This document shows positions 1 to 8,488 of a stretch of 64,000 nucleotides of DNA, piece by piece; position 1 is the first letter of the stretch; the number at the start of each line of letters is the position of its first letter. Location: assembly GCA_016710275.1 (NCBI GenBank), contig JADJXS010000001.1, positions 868,001-932,000 of the forward strand, given 5' to 3'. Both the position numbers and the translations under genes were made by a program. Source of the DNA: Phycisphaerales bacterium (GTDB lineage: Bacteria; Planctomycetota; Phycisphaerae; UBA1845; Fen-1342). Below the pieces are notes generated by a model that saw nothing but the letters and a program-made list of their open reading frames with translations, did not search any database and was not told where the DNA came from.

Positions 1-1643
1 ACGTCAACCCCTTCAAGCTGCTGGGCATGACCGCGATGTTCACGCTCTGGGCGCTCTACGCCCAGTGGGTGGACAAGGACACCATCCGCGTCAACACGTT
101 CCGCATCCTGTGGAACCTGATCACGCTGGCGCTCGGCTTCGTCACGCTGGTCACGCTGCTGCTCGTGCCGGATTTCCTGATCGGTTCGTTGATCTACGCG
201 CTGTCGAACCTGGTGCTGGGTCTGGTCTACGTCGTTCACCGCAACGGCCTCGTCCAGGACGAGGACAAGGTCTGCACGCCGCAGCATTTCCAGCGCCTGA
301 TGAAGGAGGGCTTCCGCTCCAAGAAGGGCGGCCCGAAGAAAGAGGTCAAGGAGCGCGTCCGCGTGACCGGCGCGGGAAAGAAAGTCGTCCAGATTCCCGA
401 GGACGACGTCGAGCGCGAACACTACCGCCTGATGCAGGACCTGCTTTTCGATGCGTTGTGGCGCCGCGCCCAAACGGTCGAGATTGCTCCCAGTGGGCAG
501 GCGGCCCGCGTCGCCTACCAGGTGGACGGCCTGCCGGTGGACCGCGACCCCATCGAGCGCGCCGACGCCGATGCGGCCATCACCTACTTCAAGAAGGTGG
601 CCGGTCTGAACATCGAGGAGAAGCGCAGGCCGCAGGCCGGAAAGCTGATGGTCGCGATCGGCGAGAACAAGATGGACCTGGTTGTGCGGACGGACGGCTC
701 CACGGCCGGCGAAAAGCTGCACCTGCGCTTCATCAGCTACGAGAAATCGCTGAAGGTCAAGGACCTGGGCTTCACTCCGGAACAGGAAGCCCAACTGACC
801 GACCTGATGCACAACCGCGGCAAGGGGCTGGTGCTGCTTTCGGCGCCGGCCGCTTCCGGCCTGACGACGCTGGTCTACAGCCTCGCGCGCAGCCACGACG
901 CATTTCTGATGAACATTCAGATGCTCGAGTACCGCCGCGACCTCGACATCGAGAACATCACGCAGAACCTGTTCACCCCCGCCGACGACAAGACCTTCTC
1001 CGGCGACCTGCAGAAGATGCTGCGAACCGACCCGGACATCATTCTGGTGCCCGAAGTCCGCGACAAGCAGACCGCCGTCATGTGCTGCGAAGCCGCCAAC
1101 CACAAGCAGAAGGTCTACGCCGGCCTGAACGCCGTCAGCGCGTCCGATGCCATCGGCAAGTGGATGCGCGTCGTCGGTGATAACGCCATGGTCAGCAAGG
1201 CGCTGGCCGCCGTTCTCAACGGCCGGCTGATCCGCAAGCTCTGCAGCGAATGCAAGCAGGCCTACCGCCCCGACGCGGCGACGCTCAAGAAAATGAACAT
1301 GCCGCCGGACAAGATCTTCTACCGCCCGCCCGAGGCGCAGGTGGACAAGCACGGCAACCCCATCATCTGCCAGAACTGCCAGGGCAGCGGGTATTTCGGC
1401 CGCGTCGGCGTCTACGAGGTGCTGGTCGTCGATGATGCGCTGCGCGCTGTGCTGCGCTCCGCCCGCAGCATCGCCGAGATCGAGGCGCAGATCGCCAAGT
1501 CGGGCGGCGTGGGGTTGCAAACCGCGGCGCTGCAGAAAGTCTACGACGGAACCACGAGCATCCAGGAAGTCCTGCGGGCCACCCGCACCCCGGAGCGCAG
1601 CGCCGCGCCGGCGGCTGCCGCTCCAACCGCCAAGGCCGGCTGA
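1..1643 (+). CDS. GspE/PilB-like secretion ATPase homologue, 5' end outside the window
   Basis: The family powers type II secretion and type IV pili from the cytoplasmic face. The frame is open to the window edge, so the first Met (base 27) is probably internal. Counted from that Met, two hydrophobic segments (about 28-48 and 50-71) replace the usual N-terminal domains. The core follows, with a Walker B-like DPDIILVPEVRD (335-346) and a four-Cys zinc site (C406, C409, C448, C451). The Walker A region reads SAPAASGLTT (272-281), so the invariant Lys is Leu. It may be a regulatory or inactive ATPase. Family placement is firm; activity is doubtful. Confidence 0.85.
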   Translation, partial: VNPFKLLGMTAMFTLWALYAQWVDKDTIRVNTFRILWNLITLALGFVTLVTLLLVPDFLIGSLIYALSNLVLGLVYVVHRNGLVQDEDKVCTPQHFQRLMKEGFRSKKGGPKKEVKERVRVTGAGKKVVQIPEDDVEREHYRLMQDLLFDALWRRAQTVEIAPSGQAARVAYQVDGLPVDRDPIERADADAAITYFKKVAGLNIEEKRRPQAGKLMVAIGENKMDLVVRTDGSTAGEKLHLRFISYEKSLKVKDLGFTPEQEAQLTDLMHNRGKGLVLLSAPAASGLTTLVYSLARSHDAFLMNIQMLEYRRDLDIENITQNLFTPADDKTFSGDLQKMLRTDPDIILVPEVRDKQTAVMCCEAANHKQKVYAGLNAVSASDAIGKWMRVVGDNAMVSKALAAVLNGRLIRKLCSECKQAYRPDAATLKKMNMPPDKIFYRPPEAQVDKHGNPIICQNCQGSGYFGRVGVYEVLVVDDALRAVLRSARSIAEIEAQIAKSGGVGLQTAALQKVYDGTTSIQEVLRATRTPERSAAPAAAAPTAKAG

Positions 1644-1682
1644 ACCGCCCGACGCATGAGTCTTCGTCCGCGAGGTTGAACC

Positions 1683-3449
1683 ATGATTCTGAGCCTCATC
1701 GCCGTGCTGCTGATCGCCGGAATGACCTTCTACCATTCCATCTTCGGCCTGTTCAGCGGCCTCATCAACGCCTTCTGCACGATCATGTCGGTGTGCATCG
1801 CCTACGGCTATTTCGAGGCGCTGCATCACACGCTGACCGGCTCAGTGGGCATGCACCCGGCCTACTCCCTGCCGGTCGCCTTCGTCGGCCTGTTCGTGAT
1901 CTCCCTGCTGGTGCTCAGAACGCTGGCCGACAACCTGCTCCGCGGCAACGTCCGCGTGCCGGCGGCGGTGGACTGGGCCGGCGGCGGCGCCTGCGGCTTC
2001 GTCAACGCCATGTGCGTCGCCGGCGTACTGGCCACCGGGTTCATGATGCTGCCCTTCGGCTCCGCCCCCGGCGGCTTCGAGCGCCTGGAGCGCACCGACG
2101 CCAAGAGCGGCGGCCGGGCCCAGTTTGACCGCAACAGCCTGTGGTTCTCGCCCGACGCTTTCACGGCCGGGCTGTTCAGCATGCTCTCGGCCGGCTCCGC
2201 CCGCGGCGAGACGACCTTCGCCAGCGCCTATCCCGACCTGCCAGAGTGGGTGTGGTGGAGCGGAAACACGATGCAGCAGGAGTCGTCCCCGGCCGTCTAC
2301 GTGGACAAGGACGGCGACGGCGTGAAGAACGGCATCGAGGCGCTGGTGTGGTGGGAGCAGCGCGACGGCGTGCAGGCCCAGTATCGCAGCACCATCGCCA
2401 CGCGGATCGAGCCGGACCCGCGCCACGACGCCCAGATTTACACGCCGCGCTCCGGCAACAAGCTTGTGGGCGTGAACCTCACGCTGCGCCGCTCCTCGGC
2501 CGACCGCCAGAAATTCTCCGCAGTGCATAACTTCCGGCCGACCATGATCCGCATCGTCGGCGAGGATGACTTCGGCCCCTACCACGCCACCCCCGTTATC
2601 GTCACCGGCGCGGATCGCCCGCTGCGCGGCGCCCCGCGAATCGTCGATCCGGATTCGACCTTTTCTCTCTCTGCCGACAAGGACGCCGAGATCGACGTCT
2701 ACTTCGACGTGCCCGCCTCCTTCAAGCCGCGCTTCATCGAGTATCGGCGCTTCGCACGGGTCGAGCTGACCGGCGGCGCCATGGCCAAGGCGCCCAAGCC
2801 GCGCAACCTGGCGATGCGCACCGCGGACGAGGAATCGCTCTTCCAGAACCTGCAGAACCAGGGCTTCCTCGGCGGTGCAACCGAAGGCAGCGGCACGGGC
2901 GACCTGGAGCGCCTGCCCTTCGCCCTCAGCCCCGCTTCCGCCCGCGGACCGCTTTCGCTTTCGGCGGATGGGCGCGTCGTCTCCGGCCGCATCTCCGGCG
3001 GGCGCGGCGCCATCGGCGTCAAGCAGGGCGAGACGCCGGTCGAGCACCTGCAGCGTCCGGCCGGGAAGCGCATCATCCAGGTGCGCGTCAAGCCGCGCGA
3101 GGCGGCCACGCTGGCGGGCGAGGTGTTCAACTTCGTCGGGCAGTTGAATCAATACCGGCTGATCGACAGCGGCGGCGGGCGTCACGAGCTGGCCGGGTAT
3201 TACGGCATCGTCCGCCGCAACAACGACGATTTCATCGAGTTCTACTTCACGCCCAATCCCGCCGACGACGGCTTCCGCGGCATGATTGACTTCAAGGAAA
3301 TCCGCATCCCGGACCTGATCGCCGGTCGTGATGATGCCGCGCTGGGGCTGATCTTCGTCGTACCGCCGGGCACGACCTTCAGCCACATCGAGACTCAGAC
3401 GCGCAAGCGCGTCGAGGTGAGCCTGCAATCGAACCCCAGCGCCGACTAG
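1683..3449 (+). CDS. CvpA-like membrane protein with a large soluble domain
   Basis: The first 130 residues form about four transmembrane helices arranged like the CvpA (colicin V production) family. About 450 soluble residues follow that I cannot assign; they are rich in beta-forming stretches and contain a DKDGDGVKNG calcium-loop-like motif near residue 205. The ATG lies 39 bases after the GspE-like gene, and the next gene starts 19 bases downstream, so co-transcription is likely. CvpA proteins are often linked to envelope or secretion functions, but no specific role can be read here. Confidence 0.7.
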   Translation: MILSLIAVLLIAGMTFYHSIFGLFSGLINAFCTIMSVCIAYGYFEALHHTLTGSVGMHPAYSLPVAFVGLFVISLLVLRTLADNLLRGNVRVPAAVDWAGGGACGFVNAMCVAGVLATGFMMLPFGSAPGGFERLERTDAKSGGRAQFDRNSLWFSPDAFTAGLFSMLSAGSARGETTFASAYPDLPEWVWWSGNTMQQESSPAVYVDKDGDGVKNGIEALVWWEQRDGVQAQYRSTIATRIEPDPRHDAQIYTPRSGNKLVGVNLTLRRSSADRQKFSAVHNFRPTMIRIVGEDDFGPYHATPVIVTGADRPLRGAPRIVDPDSTFSLSADKDAEIDVYFDVPASFKPRFIEYRRFARVELTGGAMAKAPKPRNLAMRTADEESLFQNLQNQGFLGGATEGSGTGDLERLPFALSPASARGPLSLSADGRVVSGRISGGRGAIGVKQGETPVEHLQRPAGKRIIQVRVKPREAATLAGEVFNFVGQLNQYRLIDSGGGRHELAGYYGIVRRNNDDFIEFYFTPNPADDGFRGMIDFKEIRIPDLIAGRDDAALGLIFVVPPGTTFSHIETQTRKRVEVSLQSNPSAD

Positions 3450-3468
3450 ACCGGCGACGGCGCACCGC

Positions 3469-5610
3469 ATGTCGATGACCCAGCCCGCGCCGACCGGCCC
3501 GCCGACCGTCGCCGATCCGCCCGCGGCGCAGGCCGGCGCGAAGTCCCCTTCGGCCGCCGCCTTGCCCGATTGGACCATCGGCCTGCTGCTGGGTCTTTTC
3601 GCCCTGCTGGTGCGGGCCGTCTATCTCATCGAAATCCGCTCCATCCCCTTCGTGCATCATCTCGTCGCCGATGCGGAGGCGTATCGCAACTGGGCCAGGC
3701 GGATCGCGCTGGGCGACTGGCTGGGCGGATCCGAGATTTTCTACCAGGCCCCGCTCTACCCCTATTTCCTGGCCGTCGTGATGCGCACCGTCGGCGAAGG
3801 GCCGCTGATGGTCCGCCTGGTGCAGGCGATGGTCGGCAGCGCCGCCGTCGTGCTGCTCTTTCATGCGGGGAGGGTCGCCTTTTCCCGCGGCGTCGGCATC
3901 ACGGCCGCGCTGGTGCTGGCCCTCTACCCACCGGCCATTTTCTTTGACGGGCTGATCCAGAAGGCCGTCCTCGACGGCGTCGGCGTCTGCGCCCTGTTGC
4001 TGCTGGCGATTCGCTGCACGGCGCAGCCGTCGCTCGGGCGCTTCGCGGCGCTGGGCGCATGCACCGGGCTGCTGATTCTCTCGCGGGAAAATGCGCTGCT
4101 CTTCGTGCCGGTGATCGTCGGCTGGTGCCTGTGGACGCTTACTGACATCCCCTGGCGCATTCGGGCGCTGCGGAGCGCGGCTTGCCTCGCGGGCGTCGCC
4201 GCCGTGCTGCTGCCGGTCGGAATCCGCAACGCCTGGGTTGGCGGGCAGTTTGTGCTCACCACGTCGCAGGCCGGGCCGAACTTCTACATCGGCAACAACC
4301 CCGCCGCCAACGGCAGCTATGTGCCGCTTCTGCCGGGGCGCGGAAACACGCCCTTCGAGCGCGTCGACGCGATCCGGCTGGCCGAGCAGTCCGAGGGGCG
4401 AACGCTCACTCCCACCGAAGTGTCGTCCTATTGGTTTCGGAAGGCCGGCGCGTACATCCGCGAGAACCCGGCTCACTGGGCGCGCCTGCTGGCGCTCAAG
4501 GCGCTGTACAGCGTGCATGCCTACGAGATCCCCGATTCGGAGGATCAGTATTACTACGCCCAATCGAGCTTCGTGCTGCGGCTGCTCTCGCCGCTGCTGC
4601 ACATGGGCGTCATTCTCCCGCTGGGCGTGCTCGGCGCCGTGCTGCTGCTGCGCCGGCGCGACGTGCCGCTGATCGCGGCCCTGGCGCTGACCGTCATCGC
4701 CGGCGTTGTGATCTTCTACGTCTTCGGGCGGTATCGCTACCCGCTTGCGCCGATGTGCATCCTGCTGGCCGCGGCCGGCGTGTTCGAGCTGATCCGCCGC
4801 CTGCGATCGGGGCGGGCGCTCTCCGCGATTCCCGCGCTGGCGGCCGGCATCGCCGTGGCCGTGGTCGCCAACGGCCCGACTTCCTTCTCGCGGACGTTGG
4901 AGTTGGCGGTGAGCCACTCCAACGCCGGTCTGACGCTGGCCCGCGCCGGCGATCTGCCGCGCGCGATGCGCGAGCTGCGCCGGGCGCTGGAGTTGTCGCC
5001 GGACCTGCGCTCGGCGCATTACGGCCTGGGCAAGGTGCTGCTCATGGAGGGGAGGCTCGGCGAGGCGATGGGCGAGTTGAATCTAGCCTATGAAGCCGGC
5101 CCGCCGATCGCCTACATCACCAGCGCGCTCGGGTCGGCGCACCTCGTTGCCGGAAACATCGAGCGGGCGGCCGAGCTGCTCGAATCGGCCGCGTCGGCCG
5201 ACCCGCTGGACGCCGAGACATGGATCAACCTGGCCGACGCGCGCGGGCGGCTGGGTCTGCGCGCGGAGGCCCAGCAAGCGCTGCGGAACGCACGCAAGGC
5301 CGATCCGCGCGAAGCGCACGCGGCCCATCGCCTGGCCTGGTCGCTGGCCACCAGCGACGACGGCTCTCTGCGAAACGCCGAAGAAGCGCTGCGGCACGCC
5401 TCCGACGGCGTTCGATTGACCGGCGGCCGGGATCCCGCCGCGCTCGATGCGCTGGCCGCCGCTCAGGCGGAAGCGGGTCGATTTGATGAGGCGGCTCGTA
5501 ACGCGACGGCGGCGGCGGAGCTGGCCCGCCGCGCGGGCAGGCACGACCTGGCGGCGCGGATTGAAGCGCGGGCGCGCGGCTATCAGGAATCGCGACCGCA
5601 CCGTGAATGA
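3469..5610 (+). CDS. Membrane glycosyltransferase, GT39-like, with C-terminal TPR repeats
   Basis: The protein has 713 residues. The first 450 or so contain around ten hydrophobic helices in the GT39 (dolichyl-phosphate mannosyltransferase) pattern, with an early acidic site (DAEAYRNWARR) in the first extracytoplasmic loop. From about residue 480 to 690 there are tandem TPR-type helix pairs. The family transfers sugars from lipid-linked donors across the membrane; the TPR part probably binds partner proteins. It starts 19 bases after the CvpA-like gene and ends facing the PTPS gene. A second ATG lies six bases downstream. Confidence 0.8.
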   Translation: MSMTQPAPTGPPTVADPPAAQAGAKSPSAAALPDWTIGLLLGLFALLVRAVYLIEIRSIPFVHHLVADAEAYRNWARRIALGDWLGGSEIFYQAPLYPYFLAVVMRTVGEGPLMVRLVQAMVGSAAVVLLFHAGRVAFSRGVGITAALVLALYPPAIFFDGLIQKAVLDGVGVCALLLLAIRCTAQPSLGRFAALGACTGLLILSRENALLFVPVIVGWCLWTLTDIPWRIRALRSAACLAGVAAVLLPVGIRNAWVGGQFVLTTSQAGPNFYIGNNPAANGSYVPLLPGRGNTPFERVDAIRLAEQSEGRTLTPTEVSSYWFRKAGAYIRENPAHWARLLALKALYSVHAYEIPDSEDQYYYAQSSFVLRLLSPLLHMGVILPLGVLGAVLLLRRRDVPLIAALALTVIAGVVIFYVFGRYRYPLAPMCILLAAAGVFELIRRLRSGRALSAIPALAAGIAVAVVANGPTSFSRTLELAVSHSNAGLTLARAGDLPRAMRELRRALELSPDLRSAHYGLGKVLLMEGRLGEAMGELNLAYEAGPPIAYITSALGSAHLVAGNIERAAELLESAASADPLDAETWINLADARGRLGLRAEAQQALRNARKADPREAHAAHRLAWSLATSDDGSLRNAEEALRHASDGVRLTGGRDPAALDALAAAQAEAGRFDEAARNATAAAELARRAGRHDLAARIEARARGYQESRPHRE

Positions 5611-5711
5611 TTGCGACGGCTCGTCCGGTCTCGCGCGACCCGACGACGCGCCACCTGACGGCTCGTCGCCCGAAGCCCGCCCCTCGTGAAGTCTCCGCTG
5701 TTCTGCAGGCG

Positions 5712-6083
5712 CTACGAACCCGGCAGATAGCGGGCCACGCAGCCGGGCGCTTCCTCCACCTCGACACAAGCAAGCCGCGCACCGCCCCACGCCGCCGCGG
5801 AGAGCGACTCGGCGATGTGCACCGCCACGAATTCCGCCGAGGGATTCCGGTCTGCGAAGGCCGGCAGCTCGTTGAGATTCCGATCGTGCATCTCGCGCAA
5901 CACGGCGTCAAGCTGCGGACGCAGCCGCGTGAAATCCACGAGCATCCCGCTCGGTCCCACGCGCGCCCCGCGGATGGTGACCCGCACGATCCAGTTGTGT
6001 CCGTGCAGTGGCTCGACGCTGCCGTCGTCGAACTTCAACTGATGCGCGGCGGCAAACCACCCGCCGACCGTCACCTCGAACAT
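5712..6083 (-). CDS. 6-pyruvoyltetrahydropterin synthase family, PTPS-III type (FolB bypass)
   Basis: This is a 123-residue T-fold pterin enzyme. Zinc ligands are visible at H14, H27 and H29. The usual catalytic Cys, four residues before the HGH motif, is Val23, and Glu24 gives ExxHGH. Published work on PTPS-III describes a Glu that replaces or accompanies the Cys and enzymes that form 6-hydroxymethyl-dihydropterin from dihydroneopterin triphosphate, in folB-deficient bacteria including Planctomycetes. QueD normally has a Leu-Asp-His motif near residue 66; here it reads MHDRNLNE. A GGAG ribosome site precedes the ATG. It lies downstream of the dus gene on the same strand. Folate synthesis is favoured over queuosine. 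Confidence 0.8.
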   Translation of the reverse strand: MFEVTVGGWFAAAHQLKFDDGSVEPLHGHNWIVRVTIRGARVGPSGMLVDFTRLRPQLDAVLREMHDRNLNELPAFADRNPSAEFVAVHIAESLSAAAWGGARLACVEVEEAPGCVARYLPGS

Positions 6084-6188
6084 GGCTTTTCTCCGCAGGA
6101 ATGCAGGAAACGGGCCGCTCCGGCGTCGTCGAAGCTTGTCGCCGCGCCTCTCCCGCTGCAGGGCCGCAACTCGTGCCGGATTCGCGGC

Positions 6189-7235
6189 TTACGCCTCCGC
6201 GCCGGCCGCGATCAATGCGCCCGGTCCTTCCTTCCGCACACCGGGCGGCCAATCGCACGCGGGGTCATACCAGCGATCGAGCGCGGCCAGCCACTGTTCG
6301 CGGTTCTGTACGGCGATGAATGCGTCGCGAACCGCCCCGCCCGACGGATGCAACTCAGAATATTTGATGCCGAACTTGCGCATCACGCGGGCCGCCTTCT
6401 CGCCGTGATGCGCCTCGGACAGCTCAAAGTGCGCCCGGATGATGCGCCCCTGTTCCACGACGGAGGGCGGCTCCGGCAGCGCTGCGCCCGACAGCAGCGC
6501 GCGAACCTCGCCGAAGAGCCACGGATTGCCGATGCAGCCGCGCGCCGCCCACACGCCGTCCACCCCGGTCGCTTCGAGCATCCGCAGGGCGTCCGTCGCG
6601 GTGAACACATCCCCGCTGCCGAGGATCGTGAAATCGCCGGCGTAGCGCTTCACCCGCTCGATGAAGCGCCAGCAGGCCGGGCCGACATACTTCTGCTCGA
6701 CGGTTCGTCCGTGAACGGCGACGGCCGCGAGGCCGGCCTCGATCGCGGCGTCGAAGATCGTGAAGAACGCCCGCTCGCTTTCCGCGGAATCGTCCATGCC
6801 GCGCCGCATCTTGAGCGTGACCGGCACGTGCGGCGGAACGGCCGCCCGCACGCTGCGCAGAATCGAAATCGCCGTGGTCGGTTCGCTCAGCAGGTACCCG
6901 CCGCGGCAGCGCCCCAGCACCTTGCGCACCGGGCAGCCGAAATTGATGTCGATCACGTCGTAGCCGCACTCGGCCAGCAGTTGCGCCGCCTGCGCGAAGA
7001 GCGCCGGCTCGGCGCCCATGAGCTGCCCGCCGACGGGGTGATCGTCCGGCGGGATGGCGACGATCTGGCGGCGCAGCTTCGGGGAATGCACGACAATCTT
7101 GTCGAGCACGACCTCATGAATGGCATAGGGCGCCCCGCAGCGCCGCGCGATCAGGCGCATCGCGGCGTCGCTGTAGCCGGAGAGGGCCGCCTGGATCACC
7201 GGCAGGTCGAGCTGAATCGGGCCGATTCGCAGCAT
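6189..7235 (-). CDS. tRNA-dihydrouridine synthase
   Basis: This FMN enzyme reduces uridines in tRNA D-loops. It has 348 residues from the ATG at 7235. Family motifs visible are QLMGAEP, DINFGCPVRKVLGRCRGG with the catalytic Cys, HGRT and GSGDVFT. Longer upstream reading would cross the divergent promoter region. A TATACT hexamer ends seven bases before the ATG on this strand, so the message may be leaderless. The PTPS-III gene lies 105 bases downstream. The Dus subtype cannot be decided by eye. Confidence 0.9.
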   Translation of the reverse strand: MLRIGPIQLDLPVIQAALSGYSDAAMRLIARRCGAPYAIHEVVLDKIVVHSPKLRRQIVAIPPDDHPVGGQLMGAEPALFAQAAQLLAECGYDVIDINFGCPVRKVLGRCRGGYLLSEPTTAISILRSVRAAVPPHVPVTLKMRRGMDDSAESERAFFTIFDAAIEAGLAAVAVHGRTVEQKYVGPACWRFIERVKRYAGDFTILGSGDVFTATDALRMLEATGVDGVWAARGCIGNPWLFGEVRALLSGAALPEPPSVVEQGRIIRAHFELSEAHHGEKAARVMRKFGIKYSELHPSGGAVRDAFIAVQNREQWLAALDRWYDPACDWPPGVRKEGPGALIAAGAEA

Positions 7236-7286
7236 TTCTCTTAGTATACTGGCCGCTTCGCCCGGATCGCAGAACAGGAGTTTCGC

Positions 7287-7757
7287 GTGTCCGCCCCCGT
7301 GATCCCGATGCAACCAGCCGCGGCCGGCCGCTCGTCGCGGCGGATCCTGTCGTTGGCGGACGGGGTTGCGTTCGCCGCGGCGCTGCTGCTGGCCGCGACC
7401 GGGTTCGGCGGCTGGTGGGGGCTGGGACGGATGTCGGGGGTGATGCTGTCGCTGCATGCGGCGCTGGGTCCGCTTTTTCTGGCGGCGCTGGCGGCGGCCG
7501 TGATGCTCCGGCTGGCAGGCGCACAGGCGGCGTCGAGCGCATGCGAGCGCGGAATTGTCGCGATTTGCGGCTGGCTGGCGCAGGGGAGCGCGCTGGTGCT
7601 CGGCGTTTCCATCCTGATCGTGTTGTCGGGCTATGCGGACACCGTGTCACAGGCGACGCTTGTGGGTGTGCATCGCGTCGCGGCGATCGTGTTTATCGGT
7701 TCCAGTGTGATGGCGTGGGGTGCTCGGCGGTTTTCTGCGGTGCGTCCGCACGGATGA
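7287..7757 (+). CDS. Small four-helix membrane protein of unknown function
   Basis: The protein has 156 residues with four hydrophobic segments (about 26-44, 54-75, 90-112 and 124-143). The GTG start follows a good ribosome site (AACAGGAG). Two histidines near the membrane (LHAALGP in helix 2, VHRVAA in helix 4) resemble axial heme ligands of small b-type cytochromes, but that is only a suggestion. It is divergent from dus and ends 13 bases before a secreted discoidin-like protein. I do not recognise the family. Confidence 0.6.
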   Translation: MSAPVIPMQPAAAGRSSRRILSLADGVAFAAALLLAATGFGGWWGLGRMSGVMLSLHAALGPLFLAALAAAVMLRLAGAQAASSACERGIVAICGWLAQGSALVLGVSILIVLSGYADTVSQATLVGVHRVAAIVFIGSSVMAWGARRFSAVRPHG

Positions 7758-7770
7758 TGGAGAGACGGTC

Positions 7771-8478
7771 ATGCTGTGGATTCGATCGTTGCTGGTGATC
7801 GGGAGTTGCGCCGCGCTGCTCGTGCCGGCGATCCGCGTGCAGGCGGATGATTCGCCCGCATCGCAGCCCGCGTCGGCGAAGGCGGCGCTGGAGTTGAAAC
7901 TGCCCAAGCCGGCGTTCAAGGGCACGCCAAAGGATGCCCCCAAGGGGGCCAATCTCGAGCCGGCGCGGCGCGGTCCGCGACCGCCGCTGATGGTGCCGGC
8001 GGGCGTGAAGCTGCTCTCGAAGGATGCGCGGGTGACCAGCAGCGACAACGAGCCGATCGTCGGCAAGCTGTCGCTGGTGACGGACGGGGACGCCGAGGCG
8101 ACCGAGGGCGGCTATGTGGAGCTGGGGCCGGGCGTGCAGTGGGTGCAGATCGACCTGGGGGCGACGGCGGAACTGCACGCGATCGTCGTCTGGCACTTCC
8201 ACGCCAGCGCGCGAATTTATCACGACGTGATCGTGCAGGTCTCCGATGATGCGAACTTCATCAACGGGGTTCGGACGCTGTTCAACAACGACCATGACAA
8301 TTCGGCCGGGCTGGGCGTCGGGCGCGACAAGGAGTATTGGGAGACCTACGAGGGGAAGCTGATCGAGCCGGCCGGTGAGAAGGCCCGCTACGTCCGCCTC
8401 TACAGCCGCGGCAGCACCGCCGACGACCAGAATCACTACACCGAGGTATCGATCTTCGGCATTGCGGCCGGGAAGTGA
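7771..8478 (+). CDS. Secreted discoidin-like (F5/8 type C) protein
   Basis: A signal peptide starts at the ATG at 7771 (LLVIGSCAALLVPAIRVQA), behind a GGAGAG ribosome site. After a low-complexity linker, residues about 90-230 look like a beta-sandwich of the F5/8 type C kind: WVQIDLGATAELHAIVVWHFH, then VQVSDDANF, then KARYVRLYSRGS near the end. Such domains usually bind carbohydrate or surface ligands. The next gene starts about 10 bases later. The domain call rests on pattern only. Confidence 0.65.
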   Translation: MLWIRSLLVIGSCAALLVPAIRVQADDSPASQPASAKAALELKLPKPAFKGTPKDAPKGANLEPARRGPRPPLMVPAGVKLLSKDARVTSSDNEPIVGKLSLVTDGDAEATEGGYVELGPGVQWVQIDLGATAELHAIVVWHFHASARIYHDVIVQVSDDANFINGVRTLFNNDHDNSAGLGVGRDKEYWETYEGKLIEPAGEKARYVRLYSRGSTADDQNHYTEVSIFGIAAGK

Positions 8479-8488
8479 GCGCCGGCCG

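Noticed and set aside
1842..3578. Long minus-strand frame opposite the CvpA-like gene
   Set aside because: It is an antisense shadow in GC-rich DNA with repetitive His, Arg, Ala and Val composition and no domain; the same holds for 3379-5019.
5607..7244. Plus-strand frame across PTPS and dus
   Set aside because: Both minus-strand genes have clear catalytic motifs; this frame is their shadow.
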